In this document: positions 48,562 through 57,507 of the stretch, in pieces
Numbering within the stretch: the stretch's first letter is position 1
How the letters are laid out: the number at the start of each line of letters is the position of its first letter
Assembly (NCBI GenBank): GCA_017461245.1
Contig: JAFTYW010000008.1
Span: 1 to 64,000 of the forward strand
Direction: 5' to 3'
Origin: Oscillospiraceae bacterium
GTDB lineage: Bacteria; Bacillota; Clostridia; Oscillospirales; Ruminococcaceae
DNA: 64,000 nt
Program-made: the position numbers and the translations under genes
The notes under the pieces: model-generated
What the model was told of the DNA's origin: nothing
Seen by the model: only the letters and a program-made list of their open reading frames with translations
The model's database searches: none

Positions 48562-50922
48562 ATGTTAATTTCATTAAATTGGATTTCTGATTTTGTTGAT
48601 TTATCGGGCGTTGACACCGATAAGCTTTTAAAACAGTTTTCGCTTTCGACCGCCGAGGTTGAAAATGATATTTTCTACAAGGGTAGAGATATTTCGGGCA
48701 TTGTTGTTGCCGAGATCAAGTCGGTTGAAGAACACCCCGAGTCCAAAAAGCTTCATCTTTTAAAGGTTGACGCAGGCGAGGCTGAGCTTGTAGATGTTGT
48801 TTGCGGCGCTCCTAATGTCAAGGTCGGTATGAAGACCGCCTTTGCAAAGCTCGGCGCTAAAATAGGCGACATTACCATCGCACCCAGAAGCCTTGCGGGC
48901 TACACCTCGCACGGAATGTGCTGCTCCGAGAGCGAATTAGGAATAAGCGACGACAACTCGGGCATTATGTGCATCACCGAGGACGTGCCCTTAGGAACCG
49001 ACCTCAAGGAGATCTACGACATAGAGGATGTTATCTTTGAGGTTGACAACAAGTCGCTCACCAACCGCCCTGACCTTTGGGGACACTACGGAATTGCAAG
49101 GGAGATCGCAACCCTTTTAGGCAGAGAACTTAAGCCCCTTGAGGTTGCCGACGTGTCTAAATACAACGCTCTCCCCGAGATCGACCTTAAGATCGAGGAC
49201 AAGCTGTGCCACAGATATTCCTGCATTAGCTTTAAGAACATCAGCCGCACAGTAAGCCCCGTTAATATGAGAATCCGCCTTTTCTACTGCGGAATGCGCG
49301 CAATTAACTATCTTGCCGACCTTACCAACTACCTTATGCTTGAAACCGGCCAGCCCATGCACGCCTTTGACTCCCGCAAGATTGAAAAGATCCGCGTAAA
49401 GCGCTTTGCTGACAGCTTTGGTTTTGCGACACTTGACGGCAATGAGCGCAAAATTGACGACCAGACCCTTATGATATGCAACGGCGACACACCCGTTGCC
49501 ATCGCAGGTATTATGGGCGGTCTTGACTCCGAGATAGTCGAGGACACCACCTCTCTTACCCTCGAATCTGCAACCTTTGATGCAGCATCAATAAGAAAAT
49601 CTTCCTCAAGGCTTGGACTTAGAACAGACGCTTCTATGAGATACGAAAAGAGCCTTGACCCCGAGCTTACCGTTACCGCTATTGCGAGATTTATTAAGCT
49701 CCTTTCTCAGTATGACGCAGGCGTTGAGGTCATCTCCCGCCTTACCGACGAGTATGCCTACAAGTACGACGAGATCGTTCTAAACTTCAACAAGGACTAC
49801 GTTAACCGCTACACAGGCATTGAGATCTCTAACGAGACCATCGTAAACACCCTTGTGGCTCTCGGCTTTGAGGTAAAGTGCGACGGCGACGAGTTCTCGG
49901 TCAAGGTCCCGAGCTGGAGAGGCACCAAGGACGTTACCTTGAAGGCAGACATCATTGAGGAAATCACCAGAATTTACGGCTACGACAACTTTGACGTAAA
50001 CACTACTTTAGCTCCCCTCTATCCCGTCAGAGCATTTGACGAAAAGAGCGTTGAGGAGCAGATAAAGGACATTCTTGTTAAGCGCTACAGCCTGCACGAG
50101 CTCCATTCTTACATCTGGGCTTATGCCGAGGAGTACAAAAAGCTCGGCATTGAGATCGAAGAGAACGTTAAGCTTTTAGAGGCTACAAACCCCAACATTG
50201 AAACCATTCGTCGCTCTATTATCCCCACCCAGCTTTGCCAGCTTAAGATAAACACCTCTTTTGCCAAAGAATTTGGTATTTTTGAAGTAGGCCGAGTTGT
50301 AAAGGGCTTTAAAGAGGACGGACTTGTAAACGAGCGCAAGATGCTCGCCGTTTCCCTCTTCTCAAAGGAGAGCGATATGGAAAAGCTTTACTTTGACGCT
50401 GTTGGTATGATATGCACCCTCGCAGACGATATCAAGCACGCTAAAGTTACCTTTGAAGCCTCCGAGGCAGACCACGGTTACGTTCATCCCAAGAACTACA
50501 ATTCTATCATCTGCGGCGATGTTGAGATCGGTAAGATCGGTATCATTCATCCCACAGTCGCAAAGAAGATAGACAAGAAATGCTCTGTTGTTTTCTTTGA
50601 GCTTGACGCAAACCTCTTTGCAGAGATCGAAGCTACCGACATTAAGTACATTGAGACCTCAAAGTTCCCCTCGATAGACGTTGACCTTACCTTTGTTGTA
50701 GACAAGTACAAGCCCATTGCAGATGCAATCGCAAAGGTTAACTCCCCGCTTATCACAAAGGAGAAGCTGGTTGGAACCTACACCGACGAATCCGGCAAGT
50801 CCATCACAGTAAGGCTCACCTTCTCTGACAGTGAGAGAACTCTCACCAAGGACGAGGTCATGGCCATTGTTGATAAGATAATCGCCGAGCTTTCAAGCGT
50901 TGGCGTTGCCCTCAAGGCCTAA
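48562..50922 (+). CDS. pheT: Phenylalanyl-tRNA synthetase beta subunit
   Basis: 786 residues, standard bacterial length. Domains in order: tRNA-binding OB fold (~40-150, HLLKVDAGEAELVDVVCGAPN), B3/B4 editing domain (~205-380), B5 (~405-475), the catalytic-like core (~480-690), and the C-terminal ferredoxin-like anticodon-binding domain (~695-785, KFPSIDVDLTFVVDKYKPIA). GGAGAGG precedes the ATG. Controlled with pheS by the T-box. Confidence 0.97.
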   Translation: MLISLNWISDFVDLSGVDTDKLLKQFSLSTAEVENDIFYKGRDISGIVVAEIKSVEEHPESKKLHLLKVDAGEAELVDVVCGAPNVKVGMKTAFAKLGAKIGDITIAPRSLAGYTSHGMCCSESELGISDDNSGIMCITEDVPLGTDLKEIYDIEDVIFEVDNKSLTNRPDLWGHYGIAREIATLLGRELKPLEVADVSKYNALPEIDLKIEDKLCHRYSCISFKNISRTVSPVNMRIRLFYCGMRAINYLADLTNYLMLETGQPMHAFDSRKIEKIRVKRFADSFGFATLDGNERKIDDQTLMICNGDTPVAIAGIMGGLDSEIVEDTTSLTLESATFDAASIRKSSSRLGLRTDASMRYEKSLDPELTVTAIARFIKLLSQYDAGVEVISRLTDEYAYKYDEIVLNFNKDYVNRYTGIEISNETIVNTLVALGFEVKCDGDEFSVKVPSWRGTKDVTLKADIIEEITRIYGYDNFDVNTTLAPLYPVRAFDEKSVEEQIKDILVKRYSLHELHSYIWAYAEEYKKLGIEIEENVKLLEATNPNIETIRRSIIPTQLCQLKINTSFAKEFGIFEVGRVVKGFKEDGLVNERKMLAVSLFSKESDMEKLYFDAVGMICTLADDIKHAKVTFEASEADHGYVHPKNYNSIICGDVEIGKIGIIHPTVAKKIDKKCSVVFFELDANLFAEIEATDIKYIETSKFPSIDVDLTFVVDKYKPIADAIAKVNSPLITKEKLVGTYTDESGKSITVRLTFSDSERTLTKDEVMAIVDKIIAELSSVGVALKA

Positions 50923-50934
50923 ACAAGTATATAG

Positions 50935-50966
50935 ATCCGCAGAAATTTGTTTTCTGCGGATTTTTT
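50935..50966 (+). terminator. Terminator after pheT
   Basis: ATCCGCAGAAA and TTTCTGCGGAT around five bases, followed by TTTTT. Confidence 0.9.
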
Positions 50967-50975
50967 GTTTTTTGC

Positions 50976-51004
50976 TTGATATGAGTGGAAATATATATTA
51001 TAAT
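50976..51004 (+). promoter_or_regulatory. Promoter for the GH20 gene
   Basis: TTGATA, 17 bp, perfect TATAAT. Confidence 0.7.
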
Positions 51005-51046
51005 GATTAGTATATCTAAACTGCCGCACCGAAAGGATGGTCTGTT

Positions 51047-52633
51047 ATGGAAAAAATGCTCGGTTTTATGCTCGACTGCTCAAGAAATGCGGTTATGAAG
51101 CCCTCTGAGGTAAAACAGTTTGCCGCCCTTTTAAAGAAAATGGGTTACAACACCCTAATGCTCTACACCGAGGACACCTACGAGCTTGACGGACACGAGT
51201 TTTTCGGCCATTTCAGAGGCAGATACTCAAAAGAGGAGCTTAAAGAGCTTGACAGCTACTGTGGTAGCATCGGCATAGAGCTTGTACCCTGTATACAGAC
51301 CCTTGCCCACCTTGAAAATATGTTCAAGTGGGAGGGAGTTTACGGAGAAATAAATGACTGCGATAACATTCTTCTCTGCGGTGAGGAAAAGACCTACGAG
51401 CTTATCGAGGATATGTTTAAGACCGTTTCGCAGTGCTTCACTACAAGGAAGATTCACATCGGTATGGACGAGGCTTTCAGAGTCGGAAGCGGAAAATACC
51501 AGAAAATTCACGGCATTGAGGACAGATTTGACATTGTAAACCGCCACCTGCACAGAGTTTGCGCTCTTGCCGACAAGTACGGCTTTGACCCGATGATCTG
51601 GAGCGATATGTTCTATTCCCTCGCGCTTGGCACACACGAATACGGAGCCTGCGACAATCCCGAAAAAATTCTCGAAAAAGCTGCTCTGCCCGAAAACATC
51701 TCGCTTGTTTATTGGGACTACAGTAACACCGACCCTCAGAAATACACCGAGCGACTTAATGCCCACAAGCTGTTTGGCAGAAAGATCATCTTTGCGGGCG
51801 CCGCTTGGTCCTGCTTCAGACTTGCTCCCAGAAACAATTTCAGCCTCAAGACCGCCGCGGCGGCAATCCCCGCCTGCCTTGAGTTCGGCGTTGACGGATT
51901 TTTGTTCTGCAACTGGGGCGATGACGGCTCGGAGTGCTCGGTTTACGCCACACTGCCCGCCATTTTCTACGAGGCTCAGCTTGCGCAGGGAAACTGCGAT
52001 CTAGATGACATAAAGGCAAAATTTAAGGAGCTTATCGGTTACGACTTTGACGCCTTTATGGCTCTTGAAAAGCCTGACGCCCCCGGCGGAAACCACTCTT
52101 GCAACCCCAGCAAATACCTCTTATACTGCGACACCTTTATGGGAATTACCGACTTCCGCTGCTCAGAGGGCGACGCGCCGTTTTATGCCTCGCTTGCCAA
52201 GGAACTTGCAGCATACAAAAACGGCGGGAAATACGACTATTTATTTGAAAGCTATTCTAAGCTCTGCGAGGCGCTGGAAATAAAAGCGCCGCTTGGCGTA
52301 AAGACAAGAACAGCCTATCAGAGCAGCGACAAGGCAGAACTTCGCGAGCTTGCTGTAGAGTACGGCAAGGCGATAGAGAAAATCGAGGCCTTTCAGCTTG
52401 CCTTTGAAAACCTTTGGTTTACCGAAAACAAGCCGCACGGATTTGACATTCAAGACATTCGCTTAGGCGGCATTTTGAGCAGACTTAAAAGCTGCAAAAG
52501 GCGCCTTGAAAAATATGTTGCGGGCGAGATTTCTGAAATTCCCGAGCTCAATGAGCCAATGTTAAACCGCGAAATGAGTAGCTACAGCTGGGGCAGAATA
52601 GCCAGCGCAAATGCAATTACCAACAGACTGTAA
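51047..52633 (+). CDS. GH20-family beta-N-acetylhexosaminidase-like enzyme
   Basis: 528 residues, no signal peptide, so probably cytoplasmic and acting on imported oligosaccharides. The TIM barrel begins at the N-terminus (MLDCSRNAVMKPSEV, then GYNTLMLYTEDTYEL). The GH20 catalytic Asp-Glu pair is D141-E142 in HIGMDEA, followed by MIWSDMF and VYWDYS. The C-terminal ~170 residues are helical and of unknown role. Likely releases terminal GlcNAc/GalNAc from host or microbial glycans, which fits the downstream sialidase and NanA genes. An XRE regulator follows by 22 bp. Confidence 0.87.
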   Translation: MEKMLGFMLDCSRNAVMKPSEVKQFAALLKKMGYNTLMLYTEDTYELDGHEFFGHFRGRYSKEELKELDSYCGSIGIELVPCIQTLAHLENMFKWEGVYGEINDCDNILLCGEEKTYELIEDMFKTVSQCFTTRKIHIGMDEAFRVGSGKYQKIHGIEDRFDIVNRHLHRVCALADKYGFDPMIWSDMFYSLALGTHEYGACDNPEKILEKAALPENISLVYWDYSNTDPQKYTERLNAHKLFGRKIIFAGAAWSCFRLAPRNNFSLKTAAAAIPACLEFGVDGFLFCNWGDDGSECSVYATLPAIFYEAQLAQGNCDLDDIKAKFKELIGYDFDAFMALEKPDAPGGNHSCNPSKYLLYCDTFMGITDFRCSEGDAPFYASLAKELAAYKNGGKYDYLFESYSKLCEALEIKAPLGVKTRTAYQSSDKAELRELAVEYGKAIEKIEAFQLAFENLWFTENKPHGFDIQDIRLGGILSRLKSCKRRLEKYVAGEISEIPELNEPMLNREMSSYSWGRIASANAITNRL

Positions 52634-52655
52634 AAATAGAAGGAGCTTGATTTAA

Positions 52656-53318
52656 TTGGAATTTAACCGCCGACTTTTAGAGACAAGGCGAGCGATGGGA
52701 CTGACTCAAGCGGAGCTTGCCCAAAAAATTTCAACCACCCCCATCGCCATCGAACGCTGGGAAAACGGCGAAAGCTTCCCCGATTTAAACGACCTTGTTC
52801 TGCTCGCGGAGGCACTAAATGTTAGCACAGACCACCTCTGCGGAAAGAAAAACGAAGTTACTGCTGTGAGTGCGCGCAAGCAGCTTTCCCGCCTTAACAT
52901 AATAAAATATATTGTTGCTTTGGTGGCGGCAATTGCAGTTTTTGCAGGCGGCTTCATCATCGGCGCGGATATTAAGCTTAAAAAAGAAAACTCAAGGGTT
53001 TATCTTCCCGAAAATGTTACAGTTTCCAATGTTGGCTTTTCCAAAAAGAACGGTGAGCTTCACTACAAGTTTACCCCGAGCGTTGTCGGCAAGGGCTACA
53101 AATACAAGATAACCTTCCGCGATTATGCTGACAACGAGTTTTCCTACGAGATTCCCGTTTCAGACAGCGGCTGCTTTGGAACTGCTACGGACCTCCAAGC
53201 TACGTTTATTGATACCGTTGCCGTTACAATAAGCAGCACCGACGAAAACAGGATCATAATAGTTGCCACCAATCTTCAGCTCGACGGTGACAACGTTTCC
53301 TGGGATTTAGCTAAATAA
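52656..53318 (+). CDS. XRE-family regulator with a membrane helix
   Basis: 220 residues. Residues 1-62 are a Cro/CI-like HTH (MGLTQAELAQKISTTPIAIERWENGESFPDLNDLV, broken: LTQAELAQKI and ERWENGESFP are the key parts). One membrane helix follows at ~85-105 (YIVALVAAIAVFAGGFIIG) and then an extracytoplasmic beta-rich domain of about 110 residues. Such membrane-tethered XRE proteins are common in Clostridia; ligands are mostly unknown. It starts with TTG behind AAGGAGC. Position between GH20 and the sialidase suggests a local regulator. Confidence 0.82.
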   Translation: MEFNRRLLETRRAMGLTQAELAQKISTTPIAIERWENGESFPDLNDLVLLAEALNVSTDHLCGKKNEVTAVSARKQLSRLNIIKYIVALVAAIAVFAGGFIIGADIKLKKENSRVYLPENVTVSNVGFSKKNGELHYKFTPSVVGKGYKYKITFRDYADNEFSYEIPVSDSGCFGTATDLQATFIDTVAVTISSTDENRIIIVATNLQLDGDNVSWDLAK

Positions 53319-53328
53319 AATTAAGTAA

Positions 53329-53357
53329 AACCTCTCTGCAAAGCAGGGAGGTTTTTT
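53329..53357 (+). terminator. Terminator after the XRE membrane regulator
   Basis: AACCTCTCTGC and GCAGGGAGGTT with an AAA loop and one mismatch, followed by TTTT. Confidence 0.85.
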
Positions 53358-53403
53358 GTTTGTAAACAGGACATTTTTTGCGAAAGATGTCCTATTTAGA
53401 GTA

Positions 53404-53432
53404 TTGAGTTTTGAATTTCCTGCTGATATAAT
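53404..53432 (+). promoter_or_regulatory. Promoter for the sialidase-nanA-ygjV unit
   Basis: TTGAGT, 17 bp, perfect TATAAT, about 37 bp before the sialidase ATG. Confidence 0.65.
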
Positions 53433-53468
53433 AAGCCAAAAGAGCCTTATATAAAGGAGATTTTTAAA

Positions 53469-54548
53469 ATGAAGATAAAGGTTATACAAGAGCCGCGCGT
53501 TATTATGGAAAATCGCGACAGTCTTCACAATTATTTCGGCTGACCTACTGCGGTACGCCTTAAAAACGGCAAAATAGCCGTCGGAGCGTCGGGCTTTCGC
53601 CTTGGGCATGTTTGCCCCTTCGGCAAAGCTGTACTCTCCATAAGCTCGGACGAGGGCGAAACCTACACTGCTCCCACCGCAGTTATTGACACGCCGCTTG
53701 ACGACCGAGATGCAGGTCTTTGCCCGTTTGGTCAGTCAGGACTTATTGTAACCTCCTTTAACAACACCCGCGAGGCGCAAAGGCTATGGCTTTTGGAAAG
53801 CAAGAAAAGCGAGGAGGCAAAGAGTCTTATTGCCGCCAGAATAAACTCCATAGCCGACGATGACGAGGAAAAATACCTCGGCTCGACCTTTAGAATAAGC
53901 TATGACAACGGTGAGACCTTTGGGGATATCTATAAAAGCCCAATAACCTCGCCGCACGGGCCTATAGAGCTTGGTGACGGCAGCATCCTTTGGGTTGGAA
54001 CAAGGTTTACGACAACTACCGAGCATCAGCCTATTGAGGCTTACAGAGTAGATCTTGACGGCAGTATGGAAAAATTAGGCGAAATTGATGCTATCGAGGA
54101 AAACGGCGAGGGCAAAATGTCCTGCGAGCCGTATGCCGTGCAGCTAAAAGATGGCACGATAATCTGCCACATAAGAGTTGAGTATAAGTTCACAACCTAC
54201 CAAAGCATTTCAAAAGACGGTGGAAGAACCTGGTCAAAGCCCAAAAAGCTACTTGCCGACTACGGCGGCGCGCCCTGCCACATTTTAGAGCACTCTTCTG
54301 GCGCGCTGATCTCCTGCTACGGATACAGAAGCAAGCCTTTTTCCATTAAGGCAATGTTTTCCTTTGACGGCGGCGAGAGCTGGGATACCGACAACATTGT
54401 CGCAACAAAGGACTCTTTTGACTGGGATCTAGGCTACCCCTCAACAGTTGAGCTTGCTGACGGAAGCCTTTTAACTGTTTTTTACGGAAACGCCCAAAAA
54501 GGCGGCCCCGCCGAAATAATGCAGACCAAATGGACTTTTGAGAAATAA
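53469..54548 (+). pseudogene. Exo-sialidase-like gene interrupted by one in-frame TGA
   Basis: Reading from the ATG at 53469 (AAAGGAG upstream), 360 codons stay open except codon 25, TGA at 53541-53543, within HNYFG-stop-PTAVRL. Related sialidases carry Trp here (YFxWPT), so one TGG-to-TGA change explains it. The rest is intact, with four Asp boxes: SSDEGETY, SYDNGETF, SKDGGRTW and SFDGGESW, typical of six-bladed BNR sialidases. No signal peptide. Nearby genes use TGA as a true stop, so recoding is unlikely. It may be a recent pseudogene, a base error, or be translated at low level by readthrough; a TTG restart at 53793 would lose the first blades. Confidence 0.8.
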
Positions 54549-54559
54549 GGAGAAGAACT

Positions 54560-55459
54560 ATGAAAAAAATATTTAAAGGAATTATGCCCGCACTTATCAC
54601 CCCTCTGAACAGCGACGGAGTAACAGTAAACGAAAAGAGCACAAGAGAGCTCATTGAGTTTCAGTTATCTCAGGGCGCAGACGGATTTTACGTTTTAGGC
54701 TCTACCGGCGAAGGACTTGTTTTGACAGAAAAAGAGCGAATGAATATGCTCGAAATTGCAGTTGATCAGGTTAAAGGCAGAAAGCCCATCATCTGCCACG
54801 TCGCTTCAATGAACTTTAACGAGGCTGTACGTCTTGCAAAGCACGCTGAAAAGACAGGTGCGGACGCAGTTTCAGCTATTCCACCAATCTTTTTCCACTA
54901 CGCAAACGAGGATATTTTTAACTACTACAACACCCTTGCTTCGAGCAGTAATCTGCCCTTTGTTATGTATAACCATCCTGCCGCAAATGGCGGAATGAGC
55001 GCCGAGCTTGTTGCGAAAATGTTTAACGAAATTGACAACATTACCGGCGTTAAGTGGACAGTAAACAACTACTATGAGCTTATGCGCCTTAAAGACCTTA
55101 CAAATGGCGAAATGAATATTATAAATGGTCCGGATGAGATGCTTATATGCGGTCTTGCCGCAGGAGCGGATGCCGGCATCGGCACCACATACAACGTAAT
55201 GCTCCCGCAATTTATTGAAATTTACAAGAGCTACAACGCAGGAGATGTAGAAAAGGCAAGAGAAATTCAGAAAAAGGTCAACCGCGTTATCGGTTGTATG
55301 ATAAAGCACGAGGCTATATCCTCAACAAAGCATATGTGCAGTATGTTGGGCTTTGCATCAGGCCAGGCAACCTACCCCTTAAGAGAAATTTCAAAGGAAA
55401 AGGCGGCTGCCCTCGAAAGTGATCTTAAAGAGCTTGGCTGGCCCTTTGAGGAAAAATAA
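54560..55459 (+). CDS. nanA: N-acetylneuraminate lyase
   Basis: Cleaves sialic acid to N-acetylmannosamine and pyruvate; class I aldolase of the DHDPS/NAL superfamily. 299 residues with GSTGE at 47-51, Tyr137 in MYNHPA and the Schiff-base Lys165 in GVKWT. The preceding sialidase and the YN-P context favour NAL over dihydrodipicolinate synthase. AAGGAGAAG precedes the ATG. No nanE, nanK or sialic-acid transporter is in the window, so the rest of the pathway must lie elsewhere or be absent. Confidence 0.87.
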   Translation: MKKIFKGIMPALITPLNSDGVTVNEKSTRELIEFQLSQGADGFYVLGSTGEGLVLTEKERMNMLEIAVDQVKGRKPIICHVASMNFNEAVRLAKHAEKTGADAVSAIPPIFFHYANEDIFNYYNTLASSSNLPFVMYNHPAANGGMSAELVAKMFNEIDNITGVKWTVNNYYELMRLKDLTNGEMNIINGPDEMLICGLAAGADAGIGTTYNVMLPQFIEIYKSYNAGDVEKAREIQKKVNRVIGCMIKHEAISSTKHMCSMLGFASGQATYPLREISKEKAAALESDLKELGWPFEEK

Positions 55460-55461
55460 AA

Positions 55462-55968
55462 ATGGAAATTGTTGCGCAAATTATTGGAATCGTTGTAACG
55501 ATTTTGTGCATCGTTTCCACCCAACTTAAAAGAAAATGGCAGATGCTTTTTATATCCTTTGTAGCCAACTTCTTAAACGTTATAATGTTCTTTCTTCTAA
55601 ACGGGGTAACCAGTGCGGTAATGGTTAGCCTTACCGCCAGTGCTCAATGCGCAGTAAACTGCTTTCTTGCTTACAAAAACAAGGAGCCTTCCACCATTCA
55701 AAGGATCATTTTCACGGTGCTGTATGTCGTGAGCGGAGTTTTGCAGTATTCGGTTTTTCTGGATATTCTACCGATTTTGGCATCACTTTTGTTTATGGTG
55801 TCAGTTTTTCAAAAGACGGAGCAAAAACTTCGAATTTTCTGCCTAGCAAATGCAGTTGTTTGGATAGTTTACGACAGTATTATTGGCACAACAGCCGTTT
55901 TGGGACAGATTTTTTCACTTGTTTCAATTTTAGTAGCACTATACAGATACAGAAAACAAAAGTCATAA
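55462..55968 (+). CDS. YgjV-family inner membrane protein
   Basis: 168 residues, about five to six membrane helices, basic C-terminus (YRYRKQKS). The N-terminal IIGIVVTILCIVSTQLKRKW, the FVANFLNVIMFFLLNG segment and the C-terminal NAVVWIVYDSIIG are characteristic of the Imp-YgjV family. Function unknown. It starts 2 bp after the nanA stop, so it is translationally linked to nanA, and it ends the cluster. Confidence 0.8.
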   Translation: MEIVAQIIGIVVTILCIVSTQLKRKWQMLFISFVANFLNVIMFFLLNGVTSAVMVSLTASAQCAVNCFLAYKNKEPSTIQRIIFTVLYVVSGVLQYSVFLDILPILASLLFMVSVFQKTEQKLRIFCLANAVVWIVYDSIIGTTAVLGQIFSLVSILVALYRYRKQKS

Positions 55969-55969
55969 C

Positions 55970-56037
55970 CACTGGCCGTGCCAGTGGCTTGCACTGCCCC
56001 CTCAGGGCATATTACCGGCCGAGCCTATAGGCTCGTC
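55970..56037. repeat. Three short hairpins after the YgjV gene
   Basis: CCACTGGC/GCCAGTGG with a CGT triloop, TGCCC/GGGCA, and CGAGCC/GGCTCG around TATA lie in succession. The layout is like the hairpin arrays at 21038 and 37571. No T tail, so a role as terminator is doubtful. Confidence 0.5.
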
Positions 56038-56100
56038 GAATTATATTTCAATTGCGCATCCCACCCCATCACTGCATATGCAGTTTTACACTCACCCCAG

Positions 56101-56228
56101 GCCCCCTCTGACGAGGGGGCTGGATTTTTGCGTAGCAAAAAGACTGAGGGAGAGAATATTTCTCTTATTGTTTCTCTCCCTCCGTCAAAAATCAAAGATT
56201 TTTGCCACCTCCCTCGTCAGAGGGAGGC
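56101..56228. repeat. Palindromic dispersed repeat, complete copy
   Basis: A 128-bp self-complementary element. The left arm GCCCCCTCTGACGAGGGGGC, then a TTTTTGC/GCAAAAA hairpin and GAGGGAGAG, mirrors the right arm (CTCTCCCTCC, a CAAAAATC/GATTTTTG triloop hairpin, CCTCCCTCGTCAGAGGGAGG). The two arms are ~55 bp inverted copies with a few mismatches around an AT-rich centre, and each folds into two hairpins. No coding potential. Related copies: 28762-28944, 81-136 and 63989-64000. The remaining 56229-56296 holds an ACCACCAGC/GCTGGTGGT hairpin but no gene. Confidence 0.75.
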
Positions 56229-56300
56229 ATCGAGAATACGCATAGCTAAAGCTTTTGGGAACCACCAGCTTTGCTGGTGGTATTCTAATACAAATAAAAA

Positions 56301-56327
56301 ACAGCGGTCAGCCGACCGCTGTTTTTT
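56301..56327 (-). terminator. Terminator after alr
   Basis: ACAGCGGTC and GACCGCTGT around AGCC, flanked by A6 and T6 runs, so it can work in both directions. Confidence 0.85.
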
Positions 56328-57438
56328 ATTCATAAACTCTTACAACTCTTTTTGTTACTCCGCAAACGACCTGATAGTTTATCGACTCGTCGAGCCGCGC
56401 TAAATCGTCTGCCGAAATTACCTCGTCGCCGCTTTTACCCATAAGCGTCACTTTACAAAGAAGCTCGGCCTCGGGGATATCGGTTACGTCCAGCATCATC
56501 TGATCCATACAAACTCTGCCGACTATCTTGGCCTTTTTACCGCAAATGAGGGCGTATCCCGCTCCAAACGAGCGCAGATAACCGTCAGCATAGCCGCAGG
56601 GAACGGTTGCGATGCGCATCTCTTTGTCTGCCACAAAGGTTCCGCCGTAACTTATGCTATCGCCCGCCTTTACTGTTTTAACATGCGAAATAACAGTTTT
56701 AAGCTGCATGGCAGGCTTGATATCCTTATAGGTTTCTTTATCCTCGGGATTTGGCGCAAGACCGTAAAGCACTATTCCTGCCCTTATCATATCCATCTGA
56801 AACTCGGGATAACGGAAAACTCCCGCGCTGTTTGCGCAGTGGCAGACAAGCGGAGTTTTGATCTCTTTTTTAAGCTTTGACACAATGTCACTAAACTTTT
56901 TGTACTGATTTTTTGTGTATTCAATGCTTTCATCATCGGTCATATCGGCTCTTGAGAAGTGGGTAAATGCACCCTCTACCGATATTCCGCTAAGTTTTGA
57001 AGCGCGAATTGCGGCATCAACATCTGTAAAGCCAATTCTGCCCATACCTGTATCAAAGGCAAGGTGCGCGGTAACAGAAACGCCGTTTTTTTGACAGTAA
57101 TTTGAGAGCGCCAGAGCAAACTCCTCGCTGTAAATAGCCTGCGAAATGCGGTTTTCGGACAAGATTGCCGCCTGCGAGGGATGGGTAAAACCTAATATTA
57201 AAATTTCACAGTCGCTAAGGCACCTGCGAAGGCTCAGCGCTTCGTCAAGGCAGGCAACGGCAAAACTCTTTACGCCGAGCGAATAAAGCTTGTTTGACAC
57301 CGCGGCAAGCCCGTGCCCGTAAGCCTCGGCCTTGACCGCCGCCATGATCTTAGTTTCGGGCTTGAGCCTTGAGCGGACAATGGCTGTGTTATGCTCGATG
57401 CTCTTTAAGTCAATATATGCAGTTGTCTGACACAGCAC
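56326..57438 (-). CDS. alr: Alanine racemase
   Basis: PLP enzyme making D-alanine for peptidoglycan. 370 residues with the PLP Lys36 in AVKAEAYGHG, the N-terminal barrel segments AHLAFDTGMGRIGF and CHCANSAG, and the catalytic Tyr in SISYGGTFVA. The C-terminal VCMDQMMLDVT completes the family pattern. It starts with GTG behind GGGGGAAG; no in-frame ATG offers a better start. No promoter was clear in the short gap to the SpoIID-like gene. Confidence 0.95.
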   Translation of the reverse strand: MLCQTTAYIDLKSIEHNTAIVRSRLKPETKIMAAVKAEAYGHGLAAVSNKLYSLGVKSFAVACLDEALSLRRCLSDCEILILGFTHPSQAAILSENRISQAIYSEEFALALSNYCQKNGVSVTAHLAFDTGMGRIGFTDVDAAIRASKLSGISVEGAFTHFSRADMTDDESIEYTKNQYKKFSDIVSKLKKEIKTPLVCHCANSAGVFRYPEFQMDMIRAGIVLYGLAPNPEDKETYKDIKPAMQLKTVISHVKTVKAGDSISYGGTFVADKEMRIATVPCGYADGYLRSFGAGYALICGKKAKIVGRVCMDQMMLDVTDIPEAELLCKVTLMGKSGDEVISADDLARLDESINYQVVCGVTKRVVRVYE

Positions 57439-57466
57439 GGCTCTTCCCCCTTTTATGTAAAGTCGC

Positions 57467-57498
57467 GAAAATCTCCCGAAAGTAATCGGAAGATTTTC
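57467..57498 (-). terminator. Terminator after the SpoIID-like gene
   Basis: GAAAATCTCCCGA (57467-57479) pairs with TCGGAAGATTTTC (57486-57498) with one mismatch. The T run downstream is weak. Confidence 0.6.
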
Positions 57499-57507
57499 AC
57501 TAAAATT

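Noticed and set aside
53469..54548. TGA read as Trp (altered genetic code)
   Set aside because: Other clear genes here end in TGA, for example the AraC regulator and tatD, so TGA is a normal stop; one nonsense mutation is simpler.
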